Source of the DNA: Acidobacteriota bacterium
GTDB lineage: Bacteria; Acidobacteriota; Thermoanaerobaculia; Gp7-AA8
Reading direction: 5' to 3'
Length of the DNA stretch: 64,000 nt
NCBI GenBank assembly: GCA_021325515.1
Contig: JAJPHC010000030.1
Span: forward strand, 221,049 to 285,048
Of the stretch, positions 53,953-63,563 are shown one piece after another. The position numbers and the translations under genes are program-made. A model generated the notes under the pieces. That model was not told the DNA's origin. It saw only the letters and a program-made list of their open reading frames with translations, and made no database searches. Every line of letters begins with the position of its first letter. Within the stretch, counting starts at the first letter, position 1.

Positions 53953-54705
53953 CTACAACGGTTTGAAGACGGAGAACGACGCGTGCTGCCGATCGGCGAG
54001 CACGGCGAATCTTCCGACGTTCGGGATGTCCGTCGGCGCATGATGCAGAGCCGCGCCGAGTGATTGCGCTTTCTGCACGATCGCATCGACATCGTTCACC
54101 AGAAAGTAGGGAATCCAGAACGGCGGCACGCCTTCGAAGCGTGCATCCTTCATCTCCAGAAATCCGCCGCGCGCTTTCTCTCCGTCGTGCCACTCCGTGT
54201 ACTCGGGACTGAATTTCGCCGTCCAGCCGAAGAGACGCGTGTAGAACGCTCGCTCCCCTTCTCCATCATGCGCCATCAACTCGTTCCAGCAGAACGAGCC
54301 CTGCTCGCCGGCCACCGTCGCTCCGATGTGTTTGCCCGCCTGCCAGAGCGCGAAGACCGCACCTTCAGGGTCCTGCACGACGGCCATGCGTCCGGCATCG
54401 AACACATCGAACGGCCCGGCGTGCAGCTTCGCGCCGAGGGATTGCGCCTTCGCTGCTGCGTCGTCGACGCTGGCGACGTTCACGTAAGACAACCAGTTCG
54501 GCGGAACTGACTTGTTCTCGACAATCGCGCCCACCCTCTCCCCTGCGACCTTCGCGATGTTGTAAGGCGGCGCATTGTCCGGCATCGGCATCGGGTCATA
54601 CGTCCAGCCGAACAGCTCTCCATAAAATGTTTTCGCCGCTTCACCATCCGAAGTGCTCAGTTCCACCCAGCAGAACTGTCCCGGCTCGTAACCAGTCACT
54701 TGCAT
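53953..54705 (-). CDS. VOC (glyoxalase/bleomycin-resistance) family protein, two domains
   Basis: 250 residues from the ATG at 54705. This start is chosen over 54711 because AGGAGG on the minus strand lies six bases before it and abuts the other. Two VOC modules of about 120 residues: FCWVELSTSDGEAAKTFYGELFGW to VVQDPEGAVFALWQ, and FCWNELMAHDGEGERAFYTRLFGW to a degenerate end (VLADRQHASFSVFKPL). The second lacks the usual metal-binding Glu pattern, so pseudo-symmetric binding is likely. Substrate unknown. Confidence 0.85.
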   Translation of the reverse strand: MQVTGYEPGQFCWVELSTSDGEAAKTFYGELFGWTYDPMPMPDNAPPYNIAKVAGERVGAIVENKSVPPNWLSYVNVASVDDAAAKAQSLGAKLHAGPFDVFDAGRMAVVQDPEGAVFALWQAGKHIGATVAGEQGSFCWNELMAHDGEGERAFYTRLFGWTAKFSPEYTEWHDGEKARGGFLEMKDARFEGVPPFWIPYFLVNDVDAIVQKAQSLGAALHHAPTDIPNVGRFAVLADRQHASFSVFKPL

Positions 54706-54836
54706 CGTCATCCTCCTGCTGCCTTACCCGTTCACCGAACCTTCACCTGAGTTTACCGACACGCGACCACATTCCGCACTCGAGCTCCCTATCCTGTCAG
54801 TAGTTCCCTGGAACACTCGCAGTTGAGGAGGTCGGT

Positions 54837-57626
54837 ATGCAGCCCATCGAGAGGCAACGTGCAACTCCGGCACCCGACACCAGTCGCGGCGAGCCGTTCC
54901 CTGCCGGGACGACGATCGCGCGTTACCGCATCGTTTCTCACATCGGTTCAGGTGGCATGGGAGACGTTTATCGCGCGCACGACAGGATGCTGGAGCGCGA
55001 AGTCGCGCTGAAGGTGCTCCCGGCGCAGCTCGTCCATGATCGCGAGCGCGTACGCCGCTTCGCGCAGGAAGCGCGAGCCGCATCGGCGTTGAGCCATCCG
55101 CACATCGTGACGATTCACGAGGTCGGTCATGCGCGCCCTTCGGCGAACGTTCACGACATCGCGGATCGCAGCGCGAAGCGGCTGAGCGAGGTGCATTACA
55201 TCGCGATGGAGTTCGTCGACGGGCGCACGCTGCGCGACGAGCTGGCCTCGGGAGTGCCGCTCCGCCGTGCGGTCGAATTGCTGGCGCAGGTCGCCGAGGG
55301 CCTCGGCAAGGCCCACGCCGCGGGGATCATCCACCGCGATCTCAAACCGGACAACATCATCGTGGCGAAAGAGGGCTACGCCAAGATCGTCGACTTCGGG
55401 CTGGCGAAGCTGATCGACGGCGAGCTCGGATGGAATCCGATCGGCGCCGACTCGCCCACCCTCCGTGCCATCACGCGCTTCGGCGAAGTCCTCGGGACGC
55501 CGGGCTACATGTCACCGGAGCAGATCAGCAGCGGCGTCATCGATCCGCGATCCGACGTGTTCTCGTTCGGCTGCATTCTCTACGAGGCCATCACGCACAG
55601 CCGGCCCTTCGAAGCGGAGTCGTTCGTCGACACGCTGTACAAGATTCTGCACGAGGAACCGCTGCCCATCAGCACCGTGGCGCCCGACACGCCGGCCGAG
55701 GTGCAACGCGTGGTTAGTAAGTGCCTGGCCAAAAATCGCGAGGAGCGCTATCAATCCATCCGCGACGCCGCGATCGACCTGCGCGAATGGCTGCGCCAGG
55801 ATGAGGCGGTGCCGGTGCGTGCCGACCGCGCGCAGCACCTGCAGGTCGCGATTCTCGCAACCCTCCTCGCGACGCTGCCGGTTCTCGGCTGGATCTTCTT
55901 CGGCCGCCGCAACAGCGCCCTCACCGTCCCGCCGCAGACCATCCATCGCATCACGAACACGGGACGCACGCCGATCGCCTCGATCTCGCCCGACGGCCGC
56001 TACGTTGCCTTCGTCTCGAGCGAGCGCGACGGCCAGTCCGTCTGGCTGGAACAACTGGAAACGAAATCGATGCTGCAGCTCGTGCCGCCGGCGAGCGGCC
56101 ATTACGTCTCCGTCTCGTTCTCGCGCGACAGCAGCTATGTCTACTACGTGCGCTACGACGTGAACCTCATGGCCGATCTCTGCCGGCTTCCGCTGCTCGG
56201 CGGAAAGCCGGAGACACTCGTGCACGACATCGACACGAAGCCGGCGTTCTCGCCCGACGGCACGCACGTAGCCTTCGTGCGCGACGACTTCAACAAGTCG
56301 GCCAGCACGCTCTTCGTCGCCAACGCGGACGGCACGGGACAGCGCGCACTCGCGACGTTCCATCTTCCCGACCGCGCCTTCTCGCCGGCCTGGTCATCCG
56401 AAGGGAATCGGATCGCAGTCGTTCAGAAGGCGAACATCATCGAGGTCGCGTGGCCCGATGGAACCATGCGCGAGATCACGACTCACCCGAAGCTCGACCA
56501 GGTCCGCAATCTCACCTGGTCCGGCCATTCGACGCTCATCGCGGCTGCGACGACGGAGGACTCGAGCGGGCACGTGCGGCTGTGGCAGATCGACAGCAGG
56601 AGCGGCGATGCGGCCGCGCTGACGGACGATCTCAGCGACGTCTCCCTGCCTTCGGTGAGCGATGACGGAAAGACGATCGCCGCGATTCAGACGATTCGCC
56701 AGGCGAACATCTTCGCGTACGACGACAAGGGCACGCGCCCGCTCACGACCGGTGCCGCGGTGAATGGCGCCGGCGGAATCGCCTGGCTCGGCGACCGGCT
56801 CATCTACTCGTCGTCCAGCGATGGCGCGTCGACGCTCTGGTCCGCAGATCCTGCGAGCGGCGCGTCATCAAAGCTCACCGAGGCAGGATCGGAGTACTAC
56901 CCGGCGACGTCGCCGGATGGGAAGCTGGTGCTCTACCTCACCTCGAAGAACAACCAGTCGTCGATCTGGAAGATGAACCCGGACGGCAGCGATCGCAGAC
57001 AACTCACGCAGGGCCCGCGCGACGCCGAGCTCGCGATCTCGCCCGATTCGAAGACGCTCGCTTGGGCATCGCTCGACGCGAAGTCCCAATGGTCGCTCTG
57101 GACCATGCCGATCGCCGGAGGCACTGCACAAAAACTGGTCAGCCGTCCCACGCTCATCGAGCAGCTTCACTTCACGCCTGACGGATCGACGATCATCTTC
57201 ACCGGCTACGAAGGAAGCATGCTGCGGCTGTATCGCGTGCCGGCCGCCGGCGGAGCAGTGACACAACTGACGACGAAGCGCTCGACCGACAGCGCGCTAT
57301 CACCCGATGGCACCACAATCGCCTGCTCGTATGACTTCGACAACTTCCACACGTCGAATCTCGCGCTCGTGCCCGTCGCGAAAGGCGATCTCGCAACGGT
57401 GCCTCTCAAGGGGTGGCGCTATCGCTGGTGGGGAAACAAGCTCACGTTCCTGCACGATGAGAACGGCGTGACGAACCTGTACGAATTCGCAAACGGCAGA
57501 ACGAAGAGCCTCACGAACTTCAGCGAGGGGTCGATCACCGACTACGCGTGGAACAAGGAAGGAACCCGCGCGGCGATCACGCACCAGGTCGACACCTCGG
57601 ATCTCGTCGTGATCAGACGGAAGTGA
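54837..57626 (+). CDS. Receptor Ser/Thr protein kinase with TolB/PD40 propeller
   Basis: 929 residues, with GAGGAGGT at 54825-54832. Kinase domain about 29-300: GSGGMGDVYRA, ALKVLP Lys, HRDLKPDN, DFGLAK and GTPGYMSPEQI. One membrane span near 342-362 (LATLLATLPVLGWIFF). The outer part (about 385-925) is a beta-propeller of PD40/WD40-like blades such as SISPDGRYVAFVS, AFSPDGTHVAFVR and ATSPDGKLVLYL. The propeller presumably senses an envelope ligand and controls the kinase inside. Intact counterpart of the frameshifted gene at 10395. Convergent with the next kinase; the ends are 7 bp apart. Confidence 0.93.
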   Translation: MQPIERQRATPAPDTSRGEPFPAGTTIARYRIVSHIGSGGMGDVYRAHDRMLEREVALKVLPAQLVHDRERVRRFAQEARAASALSHPHIVTIHEVGHARPSANVHDIADRSAKRLSEVHYIAMEFVDGRTLRDELASGVPLRRAVELLAQVAEGLGKAHAAGIIHRDLKPDNIIVAKEGYAKIVDFGLAKLIDGELGWNPIGADSPTLRAITRFGEVLGTPGYMSPEQISSGVIDPRSDVFSFGCILYEAITHSRPFEAESFVDTLYKILHEEPLPISTVAPDTPAEVQRVVSKCLAKNREERYQSIRDAAIDLREWLRQDEAVPVRADRAQHLQVAILATLLATLPVLGWIFFGRRNSALTVPPQTIHRITNTGRTPIASISPDGRYVAFVSSERDGQSVWLEQLETKSMLQLVPPASGHYVSVSFSRDSSYVYYVRYDVNLMADLCRLPLLGGKPETLVHDIDTKPAFSPDGTHVAFVRDDFNKSASTLFVANADGTGQRALATFHLPDRAFSPAWSSEGNRIAVVQKANIIEVAWPDGTMREITTHPKLDQVRNLTWSGHSTLIAAATTEDSSGHVRLWQIDSRSGDAAALTDDLSDVSLPSVSDDGKTIAAIQTIRQANIFAYDDKGTRPLTTGAAVNGAGGIAWLGDRLIYSSSSDGASTLWSADPASGASSKLTEAGSEYYPATSPDGKLVLYLTSKNNQSSIWKMNPDGSDRRQLTQGPRDAELAISPDSKTLAWASLDAKSQWSLWTMPIAGGTAQKLVSRPTLIEQLHFTPDGSTIIFTGYEGSMLRLYRVPAAGGAVTQLTTKRSTDSALSPDGTTIACSYDFDNFHTSNLALVPVAKGDLATVPLKGWRYRWWGNKLTFLHDENGVTNLYEFANGRTKSLTNFSEGSITDYAWNKEGTRAAITHQVDTSDLVVIRRK

Positions 57627-57633
57627 GGCGCGA

Positions 57634-60225
57634 TCACTTCAACCCGAAGCTCCAGTTCGTGACGAAGGTGACCGGCGCGTGCAGCCGGTCCTCCACCGGA
57701 TCGTTGACGAGGAATCTCCCGTCCGCAGCGACCGTGAAGTAGTCGCCGCGTAGGAAGAAAAGCTCGACCGGAGTCGCGTTGGGCGCGGTGACATCCGCCA
57801 TGGCGACGTACTGGCTCGGAGTCAGGTAGTAGACGGCTTTCCCATCCGGCGACCAGACCACGGAATTGCCGCCGCTCGTCGAAATCTGGCGGCGCCGCGC
57901 GTGGGTCGGAAAGTCTTCGACGAAGATCTCGTGCCGGCCCGATTCATCCGACGTGTACGCGATCCTCGTTCCATCGGGAGAGAACTTCGCACCCATGCTG
58001 GCGAAGAGCGCTGACGCGTAACGCGCCGCTTGCTTCGTGCGCGTCGAATACACCCACACGCGTGCCTGTCCCGATTGATCGGTGTAGTCCATCGCGATGA
58101 ACTCCCCGTTCGGCGACCAACTGGAGGGATATGCGCCGCGCGGGACATCGAGCAACTGCTGCAGGCTGGAGAGATCCCCGGCGCGCATGACAAAGGGATT
58201 GCCCATGCTGTTCTTCATCGATGTGTAGGCGAGACTCGTTCCGTCGGGAGACCACACCGGAGCGACATCGGCAGCAGGATCAACGGTCAGCCTCGTCGTT
58301 ACTTTCCGACCGATGTCAAAAAGAAAGAGATCATCATTCCGCCCGTCCTCGTCGAGGTTTTCGAAGGCGATGCTCTTCTCATCCGGCGAGAGCTGGAACA
58401 CTCCGAAGCGGCGCGCCTCCGTCAGGCGCTGTTGAACCTTCCCCGTGCGATCAACCCATGCGAGAGTCGAAAATGGCGAGACCGATCGAAACGTCAGGCG
58501 GCCATTCTTCGAGACGCTGAACTCGTGGCGATGATTCGACCAGTTGGAGGCGAGGTTCTCCGCCACGACTCGCGGAGCTGCGGTGAATTTCAAGGAACGC
58601 GCATCGAATGGCCTGGCGAACAGCGAGCCGCCGCGCACGAAGACGATGTAGCCCGGCTCGGCATAGACGGCGTTCGTAATCGCGGTCATGAGGTCGTGCG
58701 TCTCGCCGCTTTTCAGAGAGCCAATCTTGAGATGATGATCCTCGCTGAGCCACGCGTCGCCTAGGAACAGATAGTGATCGCCATCGGGAAGAAACGAGGG
58801 CCAGCGATGGCCCTCTTCGCGCGCGCCGAGGTGCGTCAGTGGTTTCGCGGCGCCGCCATCGGCACTGACCTGATAGAGGCCATCGAGTGACTTCGGTGCG
58901 TACACGATCGTGCCGCCCGCACTCCACGATCCGCCGAAAGGCTCGGGCGCATCGGCGATGATCTGCGGCGGACCTCCGCCGAGCGCAGCCTTCTTGAGTT
59001 TTCCATTCGCGAAGAACGCGACGTTGGCTCCGTCAGGAGACCAGAACGGGAGTCGTCCGCCCTGAGAGCCGGGAAGCTCTTTCACGTCGCCCGAGGAAAG
59101 CTCACGGACCCAGATCGAAGCATCCGTTCCCGCATAGGCAACGAAGACGATCCTCTCGCCGTCGGGAGACAACTCGACCTCGTCGAAATAGTCGATTGAA
59201 GAATTTCGCGGCGGTGACAGCGAAAGCACGAGGTGCTTTTCGGCACTGGGACGGCGCGACCAGAAGACGGCCGCGAGTGAGGAGACGAACAGGAGCGCTG
59301 CTGCAGCAAAGAGCCAGGCCGGCAAGCCCTTCGCGGTTCCCCTTGCGGTTCCCTCCGCCGCGCGCTCGGACGCCCAGCGCAGTTCCTGCGCCACATCATG
59401 CGCGCTCTGCCAGCGCGCTTCAGGATCCTTTTCCAGACAGCGGGCGACGATGTGATCGAGTGCGGCGGGAGCGAGCGGCGCACTCTCTCTGATCGGACGC
59501 GGCGTTCCTCCGACGATCGAGGCGATGAGCGACGTTCGTGTTTTTCCTTCGAACGCGCGATGCCCCGTCGCCATCTCGTAGAGCACGGCACCGAGAGCGA
59601 AGATGTCGGTGCGCGCGTCGGCCTCGATTCCTTCGAGCTGCTCGGGCGCCATATACTGAAACGTGCCGAGGAGCGTGCCGCGCTCGGTGAGAGGCTGCTC
59701 CGAATCGCGCTGCATCGTCATCTCACTTCCTGAGATCGTGAGCGCCTGCTGCGCGGTCTTTGCGAGCCCGAAGTCGAGGAGCTTGGCGCCGGACTTCGTG
59801 ATCATGACGTTCCCCGGCTTCAAATCGCGATGAACGACGCCGGAGCGATGGGCTCGATCGAGCGCGTCGGCGATCTGCGCGCCGTAACGGAGCACGTCAT
59901 CGAGCGGAAGCGGCCCGCGCGACAACCGGTCGGCGAGCGACTCTCCCTCGATCAACTCCATCACGAGGTATTCGACGCCATCGGCCTGCCCAACATCGTG
60001 CAGCGTGCAGATGTTGGGGTGATTGAGCTGTGAGATCGTCTTCGCTTCGCGCTCGAAGCGCAGCTTCAATGCCGCATTCGACGCGAACTCCGGCGGAAGA
60101 ACCTTGATCGCCACGCTGCGGTCGAGCCGCGTGTCGCGCGCTTTGAAGACTTCGCCCATTCCTCCCGCGCCGATGCGCGAGACGATCTCGTACGGGCCGA
60201 GACGGCTTCCTGCTGTGAGCGACAT
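57634..60225 (-). CDS. Receptor Ser/Thr protein kinase with TolB/PD40 propeller
   Basis: 863 residues. Kinase domain about 12-275 with GAGGMGEVFKA, AIKVLP Lys, HRDLKPGN, LDFGLAK and YMAPEQL. Span near 300-322 (AWLFAAAALLFVSSLAAVFW). The propeller (about 335-860) has blades like ELSPDGERIVFVA, WSPDGTSLAYTS and KFSPDGTRIAYTS. It shares architecture but not close sequence with the 54837 kinase, so they are old paralogues, not a recent duplication. The secreted protein gene at 60245 lies just upstream on the same strand (20 bp), so the two may be co-transcribed. Confidence 0.93.
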   Translation of the reverse strand: MSLTAGSRLGPYEIVSRIGAGGMGEVFKARDTRLDRSVAIKVLPPEFASNAALKLRFEREAKTISQLNHPNICTLHDVGQADGVEYLVMELIEGESLADRLSRGPLPLDDVLRYGAQIADALDRAHRSGVVHRDLKPGNVMITKSGAKLLDFGLAKTAQQALTISGSEMTMQRDSEQPLTERGTLLGTFQYMAPEQLEGIEADARTDIFALGAVLYEMATGHRAFEGKTRTSLIASIVGGTPRPIRESAPLAPAALDHIVARCLEKDPEARWQSAHDVAQELRWASERAAEGTARGTAKGLPAWLFAAAALLFVSSLAAVFWSRRPSAEKHLVLSLSPPRNSSIDYFDEVELSPDGERIVFVAYAGTDASIWVRELSSGDVKELPGSQGGRLPFWSPDGANVAFFANGKLKKAALGGGPPQIIADAPEPFGGSWSAGGTIVYAPKSLDGLYQVSADGGAAKPLTHLGAREEGHRWPSFLPDGDHYLFLGDAWLSEDHHLKIGSLKSGETHDLMTAITNAVYAEPGYIVFVRGGSLFARPFDARSLKFTAAPRVVAENLASNWSNHRHEFSVSKNGRLTFRSVSPFSTLAWVDRTGKVQQRLTEARRFGVFQLSPDEKSIAFENLDEDGRNDDLFLFDIGRKVTTRLTVDPAADVAPVWSPDGTSLAYTSMKNSMGNPFVMRAGDLSSLQQLLDVPRGAYPSSWSPNGEFIAMDYTDQSGQARVWVYSTRTKQAARYASALFASMGAKFSPDGTRIAYTSDESGRHEIFVEDFPTHARRRQISTSGGNSVVWSPDGKAVYYLTPSQYVAMADVTAPNATPVELFFLRGDYFTVAADGRFLVNDPVEDRLHAPVTFVTNWSFGLK

Positions 60226-60244
60226 CGGGATATCGCGAATTATC

Positions 60245-63200
60245 TCACTGACCGCGAATCGCCGAGTCTGCGCTCCCGTTGTCGATCGTCTGCAGGAATG
60301 GGGAGATGCGTCCCTCGCCGCCGATCACGTCGACATCGAGCTGCATGTTTCGCAGCTCACCGAACGTCTCGCGCGCGCTGCCGATGATCGTGCGCGAAAG
60401 GTCGCTGATGACGAGCAGACGGTTCGCCGGGACCGCTACGTTCAGGCTGCTGATGCCGAGCGCGGTCGTCTTCGCTCCGGCGCCGAATGAAAAGCGCAGC
60501 GTCAACCGCACGACAGCCGGCTGGCCCGCGCTTTCGATCAGCCCGAGGTTCGATCGATACGTCACCGGCGCGGCGGCGGCGACTGTGGCACGGCTCACGT
60601 CGTCCACTCCCCCGAAACGGCGCGACTGTCCGGCTGTCAACGCGGACGAAACCGGATACACCGGCAACGCGCTGCCGAAGGATCCGTCGCGGCCACGAAC
60701 GGTGTTCGTCGATCGCGCCGTGGCGATGAAGGGGCGCGCCGCGGTGAGCCGCAGATATCCATCCATGAATCCGATCGGAACGGCGATCGTGCGCCCCGGT
60801 TCGACGGTCACGCTCGACAGGAGTGCGCTGCCGCCTGCCGGCCGCGCGCTTCGGCGCCGGACGGTGCTGACGCGATTGTCGATCGTGATCAGCAATGCGT
60901 CCGCGCCGGGATTCAGCAGGTACATCGTGTTCGCTGTCGTCGAGACATTCAGAGGCGGCGGAGCAACGGCGATGAGCTGATCGCTCGCCGTGAGCAACTG
61001 GCCTTCGACGATCCACGCATCCTTCGAACCGGTGTCGATCGCCTGCGCGTAGGCCACGATCCTCGCAGCGGACGAAGAAATGTTCGTGATCCGCGCGGAG
61101 ATCGCCGCCTCGGGAACGACATCCGACAGCGACAGCAGGCTGAATGCATCGATGTTCTCACTCGCGCGCGTGTTCACGACGCTGCCTGCGGCATCGAGAA
61201 ATTCGATCTTGATGTTCGCCGTCTGACCGGCGACTTCCTGAACGAACAGGTTCGTGAGCCGCGATGCCGATTTCTCGACGCCGGTGAGATAGACGATCTC
61301 GCCAGTTGCTGCGGCACGGTCGGAGCGAAACATCGGCAACGCGGTGATGAACGAACCGATGGAGGGATCGATCGTGCTCGCCTGCAATCCCGAGAGCAGC
61401 ACTCGCGACAGGCTCGCACTTCTCGCCTGAATGGTCGCTGTGGGCGCCGTCGTCGCGAAGACGGTCGACAGAATCGAGGGAAGCACGACAGAAGCATTCG
61501 GCGCGAGTTGACCGAGGGATCCGAGGAGCGGCGATTTCCCGGGCGCGGCGAGGTAGAGCTTCAGATCCGCGATCGAATTGCCGAGCACCGAGAGGAAGAG
61601 GTCACCCGTCGAGCCTTTGCTCTGGAACAAGCCCGGAATGAAGAATGCGACTTCCTCTGCGCCGAGTGGCGGCGGCGCGCCGGGAATCGCACCGGGCTTC
61701 ACGATATCGACGACGCTGACGGAGATCGAGCTCGTCGTGCCGCTGCCTTCGCTCGTCACATGTCTCATCACGGACGATCCACTGCTGTCGATATAGGTCA
61801 GCGTGAGGGTCGCGATTGCAGCGCCGCTCAACGAAGCTGAATCGGGGCGAAGCGCGCGGTTGATCGTAAACGTCACCGCCCGCGACTGACCCGGACCGAT
61901 GGTAATGAGTCCGCTCTCCGGGATCAGCCACGCGACATCCGACGTCACGATTCCCTGCAGCGTGCCCGTGCCTTTGTTGGTGAAGGTCACCGAACCGCTC
62001 GGGTTCTCGCCTGCTGGCGCTGCGACTTCCGTGCGTGCGACCGCGGTCGTGGGAACGATCGTGCCCGTCGGAGCGGTCGCGAGATACATGCGAATGGGAA
62101 CCGTCTGTCCGCTCGGTACGCCAGCGCCTGCGATCATCGATACGCCATCGTACTTGCCGGCGTTTCCTGTCGTCGCGGTGACCGTCACGACCTGACTCGC
62201 GCCGGCAGCAAGCGAAAACGATGTCGGCGACTGTGTGAAGAAGTCTCCCTGTTGTGTAAGCGTGATCGTCGTCGGCACGCGGCCGAGATTCGTGAGCGTG
62301 TAGTGATCGGTCGCACCGGCGAGTCCGGCGAAGGTCACGATTCCATTTGGATAGCTGCTGACGGTGACGATCGGAACGTCGCCCGGATCGACGAAGACCG
62401 TCGCGCGTGACGTCGACGTGATCCCCGCTGCAGTCGCGCTGATTGTGTATTCGGTTGTCGATGATGGCGTCACAACCAGCGAACCCGAGGTACCGACGGC
62501 GCCGATGTTGTTGTCGAGCGTCACATCCGTGGCGCCTGTCGTCGTCCATGTCAGCGTCGAGGGCTGCCCTTTCTGAATGAAGCTGGGATCGGCGCTGAAG
62601 TAGACCAACGGACCAGGTTCATTCACTGCTTCAAAGATGCTCCGTTGTGCCGTTCCTCCTGCACCCGTTGCGGTCATCGCGAACTCGGTGTTGCTCTGCA
62701 GCGAGACCGACTTCGTACCGTTCAGCGGAACGGAACCGATTCCGTCGATCGTGACGGAGGTCGCGTGCTGGGTGCTCCACGTCAGCGTCGTGCTGCCTGC
62801 GAACGGCACCTTCCCGATGTCGCTGGTGAAGCGCGTAATCGATGGAGCAGGGTTGACGACGTCGGTTTCCAGCCGCACGTCATCGATCCCAACATTGAAG
62901 CAGTAGTTGTTGTCGACCTCGACGAAGCGTAGCCGGACCGTGCGTCCGCCGAGTCCGGAGAGCGTTGCCGTTTGCAGCTCGTATCCAATCGTCAGCGCAT
63001 TTCCGGTACCGATCACCAGTACATTCTGCAGAACGTTCAGGGTGAAGAAGTCCGATGCCGGGTCGATGACATCAACGCGAAACTGCTGATTCGTTTCGAA
63101 ATTGAAGCTCAAGCTGTCCGGCGAGCGAAGAGGCGCACCGCTTCGCGTGTAGAACTTGAATGAGAGCACCGGCGATGCGCCGGCCGGGATGGTGACATCC

Positions 63201-63511
63201 TGATAGAGGATGTGAGACCCCTGCCTCCCCTGCGAGACCATGGCCGCGAAGTTTCCATCGGGTGGTGGCGGCACGTCGGAGTGGAAGCAGAGATCATTTC
63301 CGAAGCTTGGATCGAAAGGAGTGACCGTTCCCGACTGCGCGAGCCACGCGCCGTTGGCGCCGGCTTCGTCAACCGTCTTCCAGCCGGCGAGATCGTTGGA
63401 GTTCGTGCCGCCGTTCGTTTCGAAGCTGCCGTTCTGAATGAGATTCACAGGCGCAGCAACGGCGGAGCACGCAAGAGCGAGCGTCACCAGGGCGATGACA
63501 ACGGCGCGCAC
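60245..63511 (-). CDS. Large secreted multidomain beta-protein
   Basis: 1088 residues from GTG 63511, which gives a signal peptide (VRAVVIALVTLALACSAVAA). The frame is open further upstream, but that part translates the 134-bp repeat array and is rejected. After the signal, NLIQNGSFETNGGTNSNDLA opens a DUF642/choice-of-anchor-like jellyroll (about 25-215). Two Ig-like modules follow with ST.TWST/TLTWTTTGATDVTLD motifs (about 220-390). A long beta-rich remainder has ASH-like features (TVSSYPNGIVTFAGLAG...TNLGRVPTTITL) and a C-terminal domain I do not recognise. No anchor, Cys lipobox or sorting tail is visible. Upstream of a kinase gene, possibly in the same transcript. Confidence 0.8.
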   Translation of the reverse strand: MRAVVIALVTLALACSAVAAPVNLIQNGSFETNGGTNSNDLAGWKTVDEAGANGAWLAQSGTVTPFDPSFGNDLCFHSDVPPPPDGNFAAMVSQGRQGSHILYQDVTIPAGASPVLSFKFYTRSGAPLRSPDSLSFNFETNQQFRVDVIDPASDFFTLNVLQNVLVIGTGNALTIGYELQTATLSGLGGRTVRLRFVEVDNNYCFNVGIDDVRLETDVVNPAPSITRFTSDIGKVPFAGSTTLTWSTQHATSVTIDGIGSVPLNGTKSVSLQSNTEFAMTATGAGGTAQRSIFEAVNEPGPLVYFSADPSFIQKGQPSTLTWTTTGATDVTLDNNIGAVGTSGSLVVTPSSTTEYTISATAAGITSTSRATVFVDPGDVPIVTVSSYPNGIVTFAGLAGATDHYTLTNLGRVPTTITLTQQGDFFTQSPTSFSLAAGASQVVTVTATTGNAGKYDGVSMIAGAGVPSGQTVPIRMYLATAPTGTIVPTTAVARTEVAAPAGENPSGSVTFTNKGTGTLQGIVTSDVAWLIPESGLITIGPGQSRAVTFTINRALRPDSASLSGAAIATLTLTYIDSSGSSVMRHVTSEGSGTTSSISVSVVDIVKPGAIPGAPPPLGAEEVAFFIPGLFQSKGSTGDLFLSVLGNSIADLKLYLAAPGKSPLLGSLGQLAPNASVVLPSILSTVFATTAPTATIQARSASLSRVLLSGLQASTIDPSIGSFITALPMFRSDRAAATGEIVYLTGVEKSASRLTNLFVQEVAGQTANIKIEFLDAAGSVVNTRASENIDAFSLLSLSDVVPEAAISARITNISSSAARIVAYAQAIDTGSKDAWIVEGQLLTASDQLIAVAPPPLNVSTTANTMYLLNPGADALLITIDNRVSTVRRRSARPAGGSALLSSVTVEPGRTIAVPIGFMDGYLRLTAARPFIATARSTNTVRGRDGSFGSALPVYPVSSALTAGQSRRFGGVDDVSRATVAAAAPVTYRSNLGLIESAGQPAVVRLTLRFSFGAGAKTTALGISSLNVAVPANRLLVISDLSRTIIGSARETFGELRNMQLDVDVIGGEGRISPFLQTIDNGSADSAIRGQ

Positions 63512-63563
63512 GGAAGAAATTACTGTGACATGAAAGCGCCGGCCACGCAATTTCCCGCGCCCC